Notes under the pieces: model-generated
Seen by the model: only the letters and a program-made list of their open reading frames with translations
Database searches by the model: none
Told to the model about the DNA's origin: nothing
Program-made: the position numbers and the translations under genes
Source of the DNA: Curvibacter sp.
GTDB taxonomy: Bacteria; Pseudomonadota; Gammaproteobacteria; Burkholderiales; Burkholderiaceae_C
Direction of reading: 5' to 3'
NCBI GenBank assembly: GCA_003500955.1
Contig: DNQP01000122.1
Location: 3,634-12,182, forward strand
DNA length: 8,549 nucleotides
Shown: piece after piece, positions 1 to 5,704 of the stretch
Numbering within the stretch: position 1 is the first letter of the stretch
Layout of the letters: every line of letters starts with the position of its first letter

Positions 1-459
1 CACGAGCCGCTGACGCGGCGCATCAGCGTCAAGGCCTACAACCACCCGCTCGGCACCTCGCGCATGAGCTTCTTCTGCGCGCCGGCGCTGCGCAGCCAGC
101 TGCAGGGACCGTTTCCGCAATGTCTGCACGACGCGCCCATGCTGATCCAGGGGGCAGCCTCTTCGGTGCGGCAGGAGCTCGACGCCTGGCTGGCACGCCA
201 TCAGATCCAGCCGCGCATCGTCGGCGAATTCGACGACGGTGCGCTGATGACCGCTTTCGGTCGCGAGGGGCGCGGCGTCTTCATGTCACCCACGGTGCTG
301 GAGAACGAGACCGTGGCGCACTACGGCGTGGAGGTCATCGGCCGGGGCGACGAGGAGCTGGTCGAGGAGTTCTACGCGGTCTCGGTGGAGCGGCGCATCA
401 AGCACCCTGCAGTGGCGGCCATCACGCAGGCGGCGCGAGGACGCCTCTTCCACGGATAG
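1..459 (+). CDS. nhaR: LysR-type transcriptional regulator, NhaR-like, C-terminal part (5' end outside window)
   Basis: The reading frame is open from base 1 to a TAG at 457-459, giving the last 152 residues of a protein whose family is about 300 residues long. The N-terminal helix-turn-helix is therefore outside the window and only part of the effector-binding domain is seen. The fragment begins in a KAYNHPLG stretch and continues with TFF/SFFCAP-like, DAPMLIQG and GRGVFMSPTVLE segments, which I recognise as the NhaR type of LysR regulator. In enterobacteria NhaR activates the Na+/H+ antiporter gene nhaA in response to sodium. That role here is family knowledge; no antiporter gene lies in this window. 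The gene converges on the M48 protease gene with only 7 bp between stops and no obvious terminator hairpin, so read-through in both directions is likely. LysR family membership is firm, the NhaR subtype is likely. Confidence 0.82.
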   Translation, partial: HEPLTRRISVKAYNHPLGTSRMSFFCAPALRSQLQGPFPQCLHDAPMLIQGAASSVRQELDAWLARHQIQPRIVGEFDDGALMTAFGREGRGVFMSPTVLENETVAHYGVEVIGRGDEELVEEFYAVSVERRIKHPAVAAITQAARGRLFHG

Positions 460-466
460 CTGCCGT

Positions 467-1582
467 TCAGCGGCACAGCGCACCCGCCTTCAGCTGTTGG
501 GCGCGTTGCGGTGTTGCGGGATGGGTGCTGAGCCAGTCGGCCATAGTGCTGCCGTGCGCCTGGGGGGCGGGAGCATCGTGCTCCCGCGACAGCCCCAGCA
601 GCAGCTCGGCCATGGGGGCGGTGGGCTTTTGCGCGCGCGTCATCAAGGCCAGCGCGAAGCAGTCGGATTCGGTCTCGTGCTGGCGCCGGTAGGCCAGGCC
701 CGTGAGCACCGTGCTGGCCATCGAGACCACGCTGGAGACGTCGCCCAGGGCCAGGCCCAGGCCGACGTTGAGCACACCCTGTTCGACGATGAGGCGTGTG
801 CCGTGGCGGTGCTCGACGTGACCGATCTCATGGGCCAGCACGCCCAGCAGCGCGTCGTCGGACAGGCCGGCCTTGGCGGCGCTCTCCACCAGCTCATCGG
901 TCATGACCAGGGTACCGCCGGGCAGGGCGAAGGCGTTGGGCCCCAGGCCGCGCCGGAACAGCAGCTCGTAGCGCGGGCGATAGGCCGGGTAGCGCTTGAG
1001 CGTGGGGTCGAGCTGGCGCAGCAGGTCGTCGAAGCTGGCGCGCAGCGCCGCCTGGCGCTCGGGCGGCAACTGGCTGGGCTTGAGCCAACGTTGCTCGATC
1101 TGGCCCAGCGCCTCCTGGCTGATGCCCAGCTCCCATTCCAGCGGCACATGGCGGCTCAGCTGGGCCGCAGCCCAGGGCGTGCCGTAGCGGTAGAAGGCCA
1201 CAAGCCCGACGATGGCGAGGGCCAGCACGCCCAGCAACACCGGCCAGCGGGTCTGCATGCGCTGGGCCAGGCCCGGGCGCGCGCCGGCAGCGGCCAGGGC
1301 CTGCTGCCAGACCTGGGGCTGGTCGATCTCGACGCTGCCGTGCTCGTGCAGGGCGATGGTGACACGTTCGGGCGCGCGGTCGGCGCTCCATTGCGGTGGC
1401 CACTCCACCTCGTCATGCCCGAAGCGGCGCGAGGCCGCGTGCGCCAGGTCCAGCACGTGCAGGCGCAGGGCCGGTCCCTTGGGGCCGGGCTCGAGCACGA
1501 TCAGCACCTCGCGCGCACGGCTGCTGCGGCCGTTGAACCACTTGGCGCGCAGCGGCGGGGCCGGGCTGACGGTCTCGGGCAT
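467..1582 (-). CDS. M48 family membrane-anchored zinc metalloprotease
   Basis: This 371-residue protein carries the M48 signature HEIGH at residues 251-255 (two zinc-binding His and the catalytic Glu). E303 in the later HETESD segment is the probable third zinc ligand, at the spacing seen in the ExxAD motif of the family, and a STHP motif lies near the C-terminus (352-355). A single strong hydrophobic segment lies at about 114-131, preceded by RMQTR. By the positive-inside rule, residues 1-110 should be cytoplasmic and the protease domain (about 150-371) periplasmic; this is inference. A second hydrophobic stretch (268-298) follows the active site, as in other M48 enzymes. The frame extends upstream to 1681, but I chose the ATG at 1580-1582 because the DUF898 gene ends at 1587 and the extra 33 residues are its shadow. 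The spacing implies co-transcription with that gene. Substrate unknown; related enzymes do membrane or envelope protein quality control. Confidence 0.88.
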   Translation of the reverse strand: MPETVSPAPPLRAKWFNGRSSRAREVLIVLEPGPKGPALRLHVLDLAHAASRRFGHDEVEWPPQWSADRAPERVTIALHEHGSVEIDQPQVWQQALAAAGARPGLAQRMQTRWPVLLGVLALAIVGLVAFYRYGTPWAAAQLSRHVPLEWELGISQEALGQIEQRWLKPSQLPPERQAALRASFDDLLRQLDPTLKRYPAYRPRYELLFRRGLGPNAFALPGGTLVMTDELVESAAKAGLSDDALLGVLAHEIGHVEHRHGTRLIVEQGVLNVGLGLALGDVSSVVSMASTVLTGLAYRRQHETESDCFALALMTRAQKPTAPMAELLLGLSREHDAPAPQAHGSTMADWLSTHPATPQRAQQLKAGALCR

Positions 1583-1586
1583 GGGC

Positions 1587-2777
1587 TCAGCCGACGATGT
1601 CCAGACCGGCGGCATCGGCCAGGGCGTCGCCGATGCCTTCCTGCTGTTGGACCAGATCGCCCACGAGCTGGTCCAGGCCACCCTTGACGTGCAGGGTGAC
1701 CGAGTCGGCCTTCATGCGGTACTCGCTGACGCGGGCGTAGGGGCGGTAAAGGCCCAGGGTCAGCAGCGTGAGCAGCAGGTTCTTGAGTCGCAGACGCACG
1801 AAAGGCCAGTGCTTCAGATCACATTTGAAGCGCGCGATCTGGCTCAGCCCCACATTGCTCCAGATCAGCTTGAACATGCGCGCCTCGCGGTAGGCGCGCG
1901 CCGGCGCTGAGACGAGGATCAGCGCCAGGAAGACGGCGAGCACGGTCACGAGGATCAGCACGAACATCGCGGAACCGCGGGCGTTGCTGAACAGGGTCTG
2001 CAAGGTGTAGAGCGCCCCGGCCCCCACCGCCAGGATCAGCGCGATGCCCGCCAGCAGCACGGCCACGGTCGCGGCCCAGATGCGCACGAAGTCGCTGTAG
2101 ACCGGTTTCCAGCGTCCGCGTTGCTTGCCGATGCCGGCGCGCAGCACAAGCAGGCTCTTGTAGTTGAACTCCACGCGGATGATGCACAGCAGGCTGAGCA
2201 GGACCCCTAACAAAATGAGGGCGATTTGGGCTGGTGCGAATTCTGGGACAAGTGGCGCTGACCCACCTGTGTCAGGCTTCGTAAGCTTCAGTCCTAAAGT
2301 GACGCTGACCCAGATACCCGCCATCAAAAAGATGGGCCAGCTCGCGAGGTAGACATCCTTCCAGCCAGCCGCGAAATGCAGCTGCAGGCCGCGCCAGCGC
2401 GTGCTGGCCAGACGAAAGCGCATGGCGCTGCCCCAGATGTAGGGCGCGAGCGCGGCCGCCGCGACGATGAAGAACAGCACCATGGTCTCCTGTCCGGTCT
2501 CCGCCGCGATCTGGTAGGCGATGTACAGCAGGGCGAAGAGGATGAAGCTGAACACCATCTTGCGCAGCGGCGCGGTGAATTCCAGCGGGCTGCTCGCGAT
2601 CAGGGTGTGGTCGTAGAACCAGCGCGCGGTGCGCCGGCGCGCCCAGGGGGTGTAGAGACCCAGCGTGACGATGGACAGCAGCACATTGACGATCCAGACC
2701 CGGAAGTATTCGCCGCCGGTACCGGAAAAGCGTAAGCGGTAGGCGGTAATGCCATGACGTTGCGTCCTGCTGTCCAT
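1587..2777 (-). CDS. DUF898 (YjgN family) multi-pass inner-membrane protein
   Basis: The 396-residue protein has about eight hydrophobic segments, roughly at 25-43, 73-91, 98-117, 143-164, 183-201, 232-259, 269-290 and 329-344. The motif TLGLYTPWARRR at 38-49 and its partner TLGLYRPYAR at 340-349 are typical of the DUF898/YjgN family, as is the FSGTGGEYFRVW start (17-28). The function of the family is not known to me. The start is supported by a GGGAGG ribosome-binding site 8 nt upstream. The M48 protease gene follows after 4 bp, so the two probably form an operon and may work together in the membrane. Residues about 145-193, covering two membrane segments and the loop between them, are encoded by DNA of lower G+C with codons such as TTA, TTG and ACA that are scarce elsewhere in the window. 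The C-terminal 40 residues after the last membrane segment look soluble. Family assignment is firm, function open. Confidence 0.88.
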   Translation of the reverse strand: MDSRTQRHGITAYRLRFSGTGGEYFRVWIVNVLLSIVTLGLYTPWARRRTARWFYDHTLIASSPLEFTAPLRKMVFSFILFALLYIAYQIAAETGQETMVLFFIVAAAALAPYIWGSAMRFRLASTRWRGLQLHFAAGWKDVYLASWPIFLMAGIWVSVTLGLKLTKPDTGGSAPLVPEFAPAQIALILLGVLLSLLCIIRVEFNYKSLLVLRAGIGKQRGRWKPVYSDFVRIWAATVAVLLAGIALILAVGAGALYTLQTLFSNARGSAMFVLILVTVLAVFLALILVSAPARAYREARMFKLIWSNVGLSQIARFKCDLKHWPFVRLRLKNLLLTLLTLGLYRPYARVSEYRMKADSVTLHVKGGLDQLVGDLVQQQEGIGDALADAAGLDIVG

Positions 2778-2785
2778 ACCCCTAG

Positions 2786-2791
2786 CCTCCC
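2786..2791 (-). promoter_or_regulatory. Strong ribosome-binding site of the DUF898 gene
   Basis: The minus strand reads GGGAGG here, ending 8 nt before the ATG at 2775-2777. It is one of the best Shine-Dalgarno matches in the window and decides the start of the DUF898 gene. Confidence 0.7.
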
Positions 2792-2811
2792 GGTGATGTC
2801 GTTGCGCAGGC

Positions 2812-2838
2812 AGTTTAGCAGCGCGCCCGTTGCGTAAA
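2812..2838 (-). promoter_or_regulatory. Possible sigma-70 promoter for DUF898 - M48 protease
   Basis: On the minus strand TTTACG (2838-2833) is followed after 15 bp by TAAACT (2817-2812), which is preceded by TG one base away, making an extended -10 element. Transcription would begin near 2805, about 28 bases ahead of the DUF898 start. Each hexamer matches the consensus at 4 of 6 positions and the spacer is short, so this is a candidate only. It lies in the 67-bp gap behind the S4-domain gene and would let the membrane pair be expressed separately from the two genes upstream. Confidence 0.3.
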
Positions 2839-2844
2839 CGGATC

Positions 2845-3561
2845 CTAAAAGCGTTCGTGTGCCTGCAGGTAGCGCCATTGCCCGGGGGGCAGCGGACCCA
2901 TGGACGCGCGGCCGATGCGGATGCGCTTCATGGCCAGGATCTGCAGACCGGCGCGTTCGCAGACGTAGGCCACCAGGCCCGGATGCGCGCCCTTGATGGC
3001 CAGGCGCAGCTTGCTGCGGCCCATGCCGCTGCCGGTCAGGCTGGCCTTGAGCGGGGGCAGGGGCTGCCCACGCGAGTCGGTGTCGCGCATCAGCAGCGCC
3101 AGCTGTTCACGCGAGACTTCGCCCTGGACGTCCACCGTCATCTCCACCTCGATCAGCCCTTCCTCTTCGCCGAGCTTGCGCGCGACGCGCCCGTCCTGGG
3201 TATAGACCAGCAGGCCGCTGGCCGCGGGCTCCAGCGGGACGGTGAGCTTGAGCTGGTGGAAGTGGCGCTTGAGCACGCGGGTGCCGTCGGGGTCGGCGCT
3301 CCAGTGGCTGGCCGCCGTCAGCAGGGTCAGCGGGGCTGGATGGTCTGCTGGCTTGTGCAGCAGCAGCGTCACGGGCGGCAGTTCCGTGAGGCGCGCGTCC
3401 GGATCGAGCTCGACCTTCTCGTGCAACACCCGGAATTGCGGTTCCTCGACCACCCGGCCGTCGATCCGGACCCAGCCGCCTTCGATGTAGCGCTCGGCCT
3501 CGCTGCGCGAGCAGGACAGCAGGGCGGCCAGGCGCTTGGACAGGCGGACGGCTTCCGTCAT
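2845..3561 (-). CDS. S4-domain protein related to RsuA/RluB/RluF pseudouridine synthases, with altered active site
   Basis: This 238-residue protein starts with an S4 RNA-binding domain (about 5-50: RLSKRLAALLSCSRSEAERYI, then VRIDGRVV). It continues with a domain recognisable as the RsuA/RluB/E/F pseudouridine synthase fold: LHKP at 68-71, SGLLVYTQDG at 115-124, and KRIRIGRASMGPLPPGQWR at 212-230. Length suits that family. The active site does not match: the segment normally reading GRLD before SGLL reads VPLE, so E111 stands where the catalytic Asp belongs and the Arg before it is Pro. The usual Tyr of the following YxV-type strand appears to be V139, and the usual EGxxRQxRRM segment reads KGAHPGLVAYV (190-200). 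RNA binding is therefore likely, but normal pseudouridine formation is doubtful. The start codon overlaps the stop of the upstream hydrolase gene (ATGA at 3561-3558), implying translational coupling. It could be an RNA-binding protein that has lost catalysis, or a divergent enzyme. Confidence 0.85.
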   Translation of the reverse strand: MTEAVRLSKRLAALLSCSRSEAERYIEGGWVRIDGRVVEEPQFRVLHEKVELDPDARLTELPPVTLLLHKPADHPAPLTLLTAASHWSADPDGTRVLKRHFHQLKLTVPLEPAASGLLVYTQDGRVARKLGEEEGLIEVEMTVDVQGEVSREQLALLMRDTDSRGQPLPPLKASLTGSGMGRSKLRLAIKGAHPGLVAYVCERAGLQILAMKRIRIGRASMGPLPPGQWRYLQAHERF

Positions 3562-4487
3562 CGGTTGGCGTGGCGCAAGGCCTGCAGGCGTTCGACATGG
3601 GCTTGCAGCGAGCGCTTGGCGACGGGCCAGATGGCGGACGGCACATCGTCATAGGCCAGCGCCACCCAGTCATCCAGCGTGCCCTCGGGGCGCGCCTGCA
3701 TGGCCGCCTGCACCTTGGCCTCGCGGGCCAGGCGGTGGGCCTTGAGCCGGGCGATGACGGTGCGCGCCTGGTCCATCACATGGCCATGGGCCGGCAGGAT
3801 GTAGCCCAGGCCCAGGCGCACGCAGGCGGCGTCGAGTGCATCGAGCGCATCGAGGTAGTTCGTCATATCGCCGTCCGGCGGGTTGATCACCGTGGTGCTG
3901 CCGTTGAGAATGTGGTCGCCCGAAAACAGCAGGCCTGCGCCCGGCCCGTCGGCCAGCAGCAGGCAGAGGTGGTTGGCCGCATGGCCCGGGGTGTGGATGA
4001 CCTGCAGGCTGAAGCTCACGCGTCCTGCCGCGTCGTGGAGTGCGAGCGTCTCGCCGTCGGCCAGCACCCGGTCCGGGCTGAACTGGCTGGCAGCGTTGGC
4101 CGTGGGCGCCGAGGGCAGGCCCAGCACGGGCGGCGTGTGGCCGCTGCGCTTGGTGCACAGGGTTTGCAGCGGGCGCGCGGCGGGTGCATGGTCGGCGTGG
4201 GAATGCGTGCAGACGATGAGGCGGATGTCGCCGCCCGCGGCCTGCCACAGGCGGTCGATGTGGTCCGGCTCCAGCGGCCCGGGGTCGAGCACCAGCCAGC
4301 CCGTCGCCGCCGAACCGACGAGGTAGCTGTTGGTGCCGGGGCCTGTCATGAGTCCGGGGTTGGGCGCGGTCAGGCGCAGCACATGCGGCAGCAGTGCGAC
4401 GGGCGCCTCGTGCTGCCAGGGCGGCCGGGCCTGCAGGCCGGATAGGGGTAGATGCGGAGTGGACATGGGGGTCTGTGAAAGTACCAT
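3558..4487 (-). CDS. Metallo-beta-lactamase-fold hydrolase, LACTB2-like
   Basis: The protein (309 residues from this start) has the complete zinc-site set of the metallo-beta-lactamase superfamily: THSHADH (H95, H97, D99, H100), HTPGH (H169), SGDHI (D191) and PAHGH (H234). The PNPGLMTGPGTNSYLVG segment at 42-58 and the C-terminal helical region (about 245-305, HRLARE then AYDDVP) point to the LACTB2-like branch. Human LACTB2 is reported as a single-strand endoribonuclease; other relatives are hydrolases of unknown substrate, so the reaction here is open. No signal peptide is seen, so it should be cytoplasmic. A second ATG at 4464-4466 would give 302 residues; neither start has a convincing Shine-Dalgarno sequence, so the start is uncertain. 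The stop overlaps the start of the S4-domain gene by 4 bp. The Bug-family gene diverges 35 bp upstream, so regulatory sites must be shared or lie inside the genes. Confidence 0.87.
   Translation of the reverse strand: MVLSQTPMSTPHLPLSGLQARPPWQHEAPVALLPHVLRLTAPNPGLMTGPGTNSYLVGSAATGWLVLDPGPLEPDHIDRLWQAAGGDIRLIVCTHSHADHAPAARPLQTLCTKRSGHTPPVLGLPSAPTANAASQFSPDRVLADGETLALHDAAGRVSFSLQVIHTPGHAANHLCLLLADGPGAGLLFSGDHILNGSTTVINPPDGDMTNYLDALDALDAACVRLGLGYILPAHGHVMDQARTVIARLKAHRLAREAKVQAAMQARPEGTLDDWVALAYDDVPSAIWPVAKRSLQAHVERLQALRHANR
4460..4487 (+). promoter_or_regulatory. Probable sigma-70 promoter of the Bug-family gene
   Basis: TGGACA (4460-4465, 5 of 6 consensus) and TACCAT (4482-4487, 4 of 6) are separated by 16 bp. 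A transcript would start near 4494 and include the ribosome-binding site at 4511-4514. The two hexamers overlap both candidate start codons of the divergent hydrolase gene (4464-4466 and 4485-4487). Prediction from sequence alone. Confidence 0.42.
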
Positions 4488-4510
4488 GGGCTGACGACCC
4501 CAACTCTAAA

Positions 4511-4514
4511 GGAG
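4511..4514 (+). promoter_or_regulatory. Ribosome-binding site of the Bug-family gene
   Basis: AAAGGAG ends at 4514, 8 nt before the ATG at 4523. It supports that start over the ATG-like codons further upstream in the same open frame (which runs back to 4394), as does the signal peptide that begins right at 4523. Confidence 0.65.
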
Positions 4515-4522
4515 ACGAACTC

Positions 4523-5503
4523 ATGCACAAGCACGTATTGCGCCGCGCCCTGCTGGCCCTGTCTGCGATCTCGGTCCTGGGTCTGGGCCTGGGCGCACAG
4601 GCCCAGGACTGGCCGGCCCGCCAGCCGATCAAGCTCGTGGCGGTATTCCCGCCCGGCGGCTCGGTGGACCAGGTCTCGCGACTGCTCGCGCCCTATCTGC
4701 AGCAGGAGCTGGGGCAGAACGTGATTGTCGAGAACAAGGGCGGGGCCTCCGGTTCCATCGGCGCTGCCGCCGTGGCTGCAGCACCGGCCGACGGCTACAC
4801 CTTTGCCGTGGTCTTCGACACCCATGGTGTGAACCCCAGCCTGATCCCCAACCTGCCTTTCGATTCCAGGAAGGACCTGAGTACGGTGGTCGTGGTCGGG
4901 ACCTCGCCCATGGTGTTGGCCACCCATGCCGGCTCGGAGTTCAAGACCTTTGCCGACGTGCTGGCCGCGGCCAAGGCGGGCAAGGGTGCGAGCTACGGCA
5001 CCATCGGTTCGGGCAGCCTGGGCCATCTGGCCATGGCGCTGCTGGGCAAGAACAACAACCTCAACTTCGTGCACGTGCCCTACAAGGGCGGCGGCCCGCT
5101 GATGAACGACGCCGTGGCCGGCCACGTGCCCCTGTCCATCGGCTCGATCTTCGTGACCAAGCCGCACATTGACAGCAAGCGCCTGCGCCCGCTGGCCGTC
5201 ACCACCAGCAAGCGCTCGCCCGACCTGCCCGACGTGCCGACGATTGCCGAGAGCGGCTTTGCCGGTTTCGATGCCCCGGCCTGGTGGGCCGTGCTGGCCC
5301 CGGCCAAGACGCCCGCCCCCATCGTGCAGCGCATGAACGAGGCGATCAACAAGGTCATGAAGAATCCCGAAGTCGCCAAGCGCCTGGAAACCCAGGGCAT
5401 CGACGTGCTCGGCGGCACGCCCCAGGCGGGTCAGGCCTTCATCGAGCGCCAGATGGACATCTGGGCCAAGGTGGTGAAGGACAACAACATCAAGCCGGAT
5501 TGA
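4523..5503 (+). CDS. Bug-family (TctC-like) periplasmic solute-binding protein
   Basis: The 326-residue precursor begins with a Sec signal peptide: MHKHVLRR, a hydrophobic core at about 9-24, and AQA at 25-27 before QDWP, so cleavage after residue 27 is likely. The mature part has the hallmarks of the Bug family: FPPGGSVDQVSR (42-53), ENKGGASGSIGA (70-81), PADGYT (88-93), VPYKGGGP (185-192) and DVPTIAESG (237-245). These proteins bind small carboxylates or similar ligands in the periplasm, and some feed a TctAB membrane transporter of the tripartite tricarboxylate type. No tctA or tctB gene is in the window, so it is an orphan, as most Bug genes in Burkholderiales are; the ligand cannot be told. 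It stands alone between a divergent hydrolase gene and a convergent decarboxylase-like gene. Length and motifs are normal; no sign of damage. Confidence 0.93.
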   Translation: MHKHVLRRALLALSAISVLGLGLGAQAQDWPARQPIKLVAVFPPGGSVDQVSRLLAPYLQQELGQNVIVENKGGASGSIGAAAVAAAPADGYTFAVVFDTHGVNPSLIPNLPFDSRKDLSTVVVVGTSPMVLATHAGSEFKTFADVLAAAKAGKGASYGTIGSGSLGHLAMALLGKNNNLNFVHVPYKGGGPLMNDAVAGHVPLSIGSIFVTKPHIDSKRLRPLAVTTSKRSPDLPDVPTIAESGFAGFDAPAWWAVLAPAKTPAPIVQRMNEAINKVMKNPEVAKRLETQGIDVLGGTPQAGQAFIERQMDIWAKVVKDNNIKPD

Positions 5504-5510
5504 TCTAGCC

Positions 5511-5700
5511 CTCACGGTCGCTCACTGCGTGTAGCTCCCTGCCCCCCAAGGGGGCCGCGTTTCGCCTTGGGGTGGCCCGGCGGCGAAACTGTCTTTGTGT
5601 TGCTGGGGAGCGTGCGTGAAACGCCGTGGAACCGGCTCTGCCGGGCCACTGGCGTTGCCCCCTGCAAGGGGGAGGGCGGCCTCAGGGCCGCCACGGGGGT
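5511..5700. repeat. Composite palindromic intergenic repeat (REP/BIME-like)
   Basis: The gap between the convergent Bug and CMD-like genes contains no plausible gene but is dense in inverted repeats. They are: a 6-bp stem with 3-nt loop at 5541-5555; CCCCAAGG (5544-5551) matched by CCTTGGGG (5565-5572); TGGCCCGG (5573-5580) matched by CCGGGCCA (5641-5648); CCGGC/GCCGG at 5632-5644; a 6-bp stem with 3-nt loop at 5658-5672; and a 7-bp stem with 4-nt loop at 5675-5692. The left end on the plus strand and the right end on the minus strand share the same plan (C5, short loop, G5, then TGGCCCGGC), so two related units face each other. I recall similar sequence, including CGGTCGCTCACTGCGTGTAG, dispersed between genes in Comamonadaceae; this is from memory, not a search. 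Confidence 0.65.
5658..5692. terminator. Tandem GC-rich hairpins, possible bidirectional transcription end
   Basis: Two strong stems (5658-5672 and 5675-5692, the second GGCGGCC/GGCCGCC with a TCAG loop) sit just behind the stop of the CMD-like gene and also follow the Bug gene. There is no T-run on either strand, so they are not textbook intrinsic terminators. They could stabilise 3' ends or aid Rho-dependent ending. They are part of the repeat that fills the gap. Confidence 0.3.
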
Positions 5701-5704
5701 GTGC

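Noticed and set aside
1583..1681. A longer N-terminus for the M48 protease, starting at 1681
   Set aside because: The extra 33 residues overlap the end of the DUF898 gene and look like its out-of-frame shadow; the ATG at 1582, just after the DUF898 stop, fits operon spacing.
497..1687. A 396-codon open frame on the plus strand across the M48 protease gene
   Set aside because: It is the antisense shadow of a clear M48 gene in high-G+C DNA; the protein is low-complexity, rich in G, A, Q and R, with no family features.
3570..4445. A 291-codon open frame on the plus strand opposite the metallo-beta-lactamase-fold gene
   Set aside because: Antisense shadow; the real gene on the other strand has a complete set of zinc-site motifs.
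4370..5515. A 381-codon open frame on the minus strand opposite the Bug gene
   Set aside because: The translation is His/Gly/Arg-rich with no recognisable domain, and the plus-strand gene has a signal peptide and family motifs.
5541..5555. The hairpin directly after the Bug gene as a classical intrinsic terminator
   Set aside because: The stem is only 6 bp and no T-run follows; it is better explained as part of the repeat unit.
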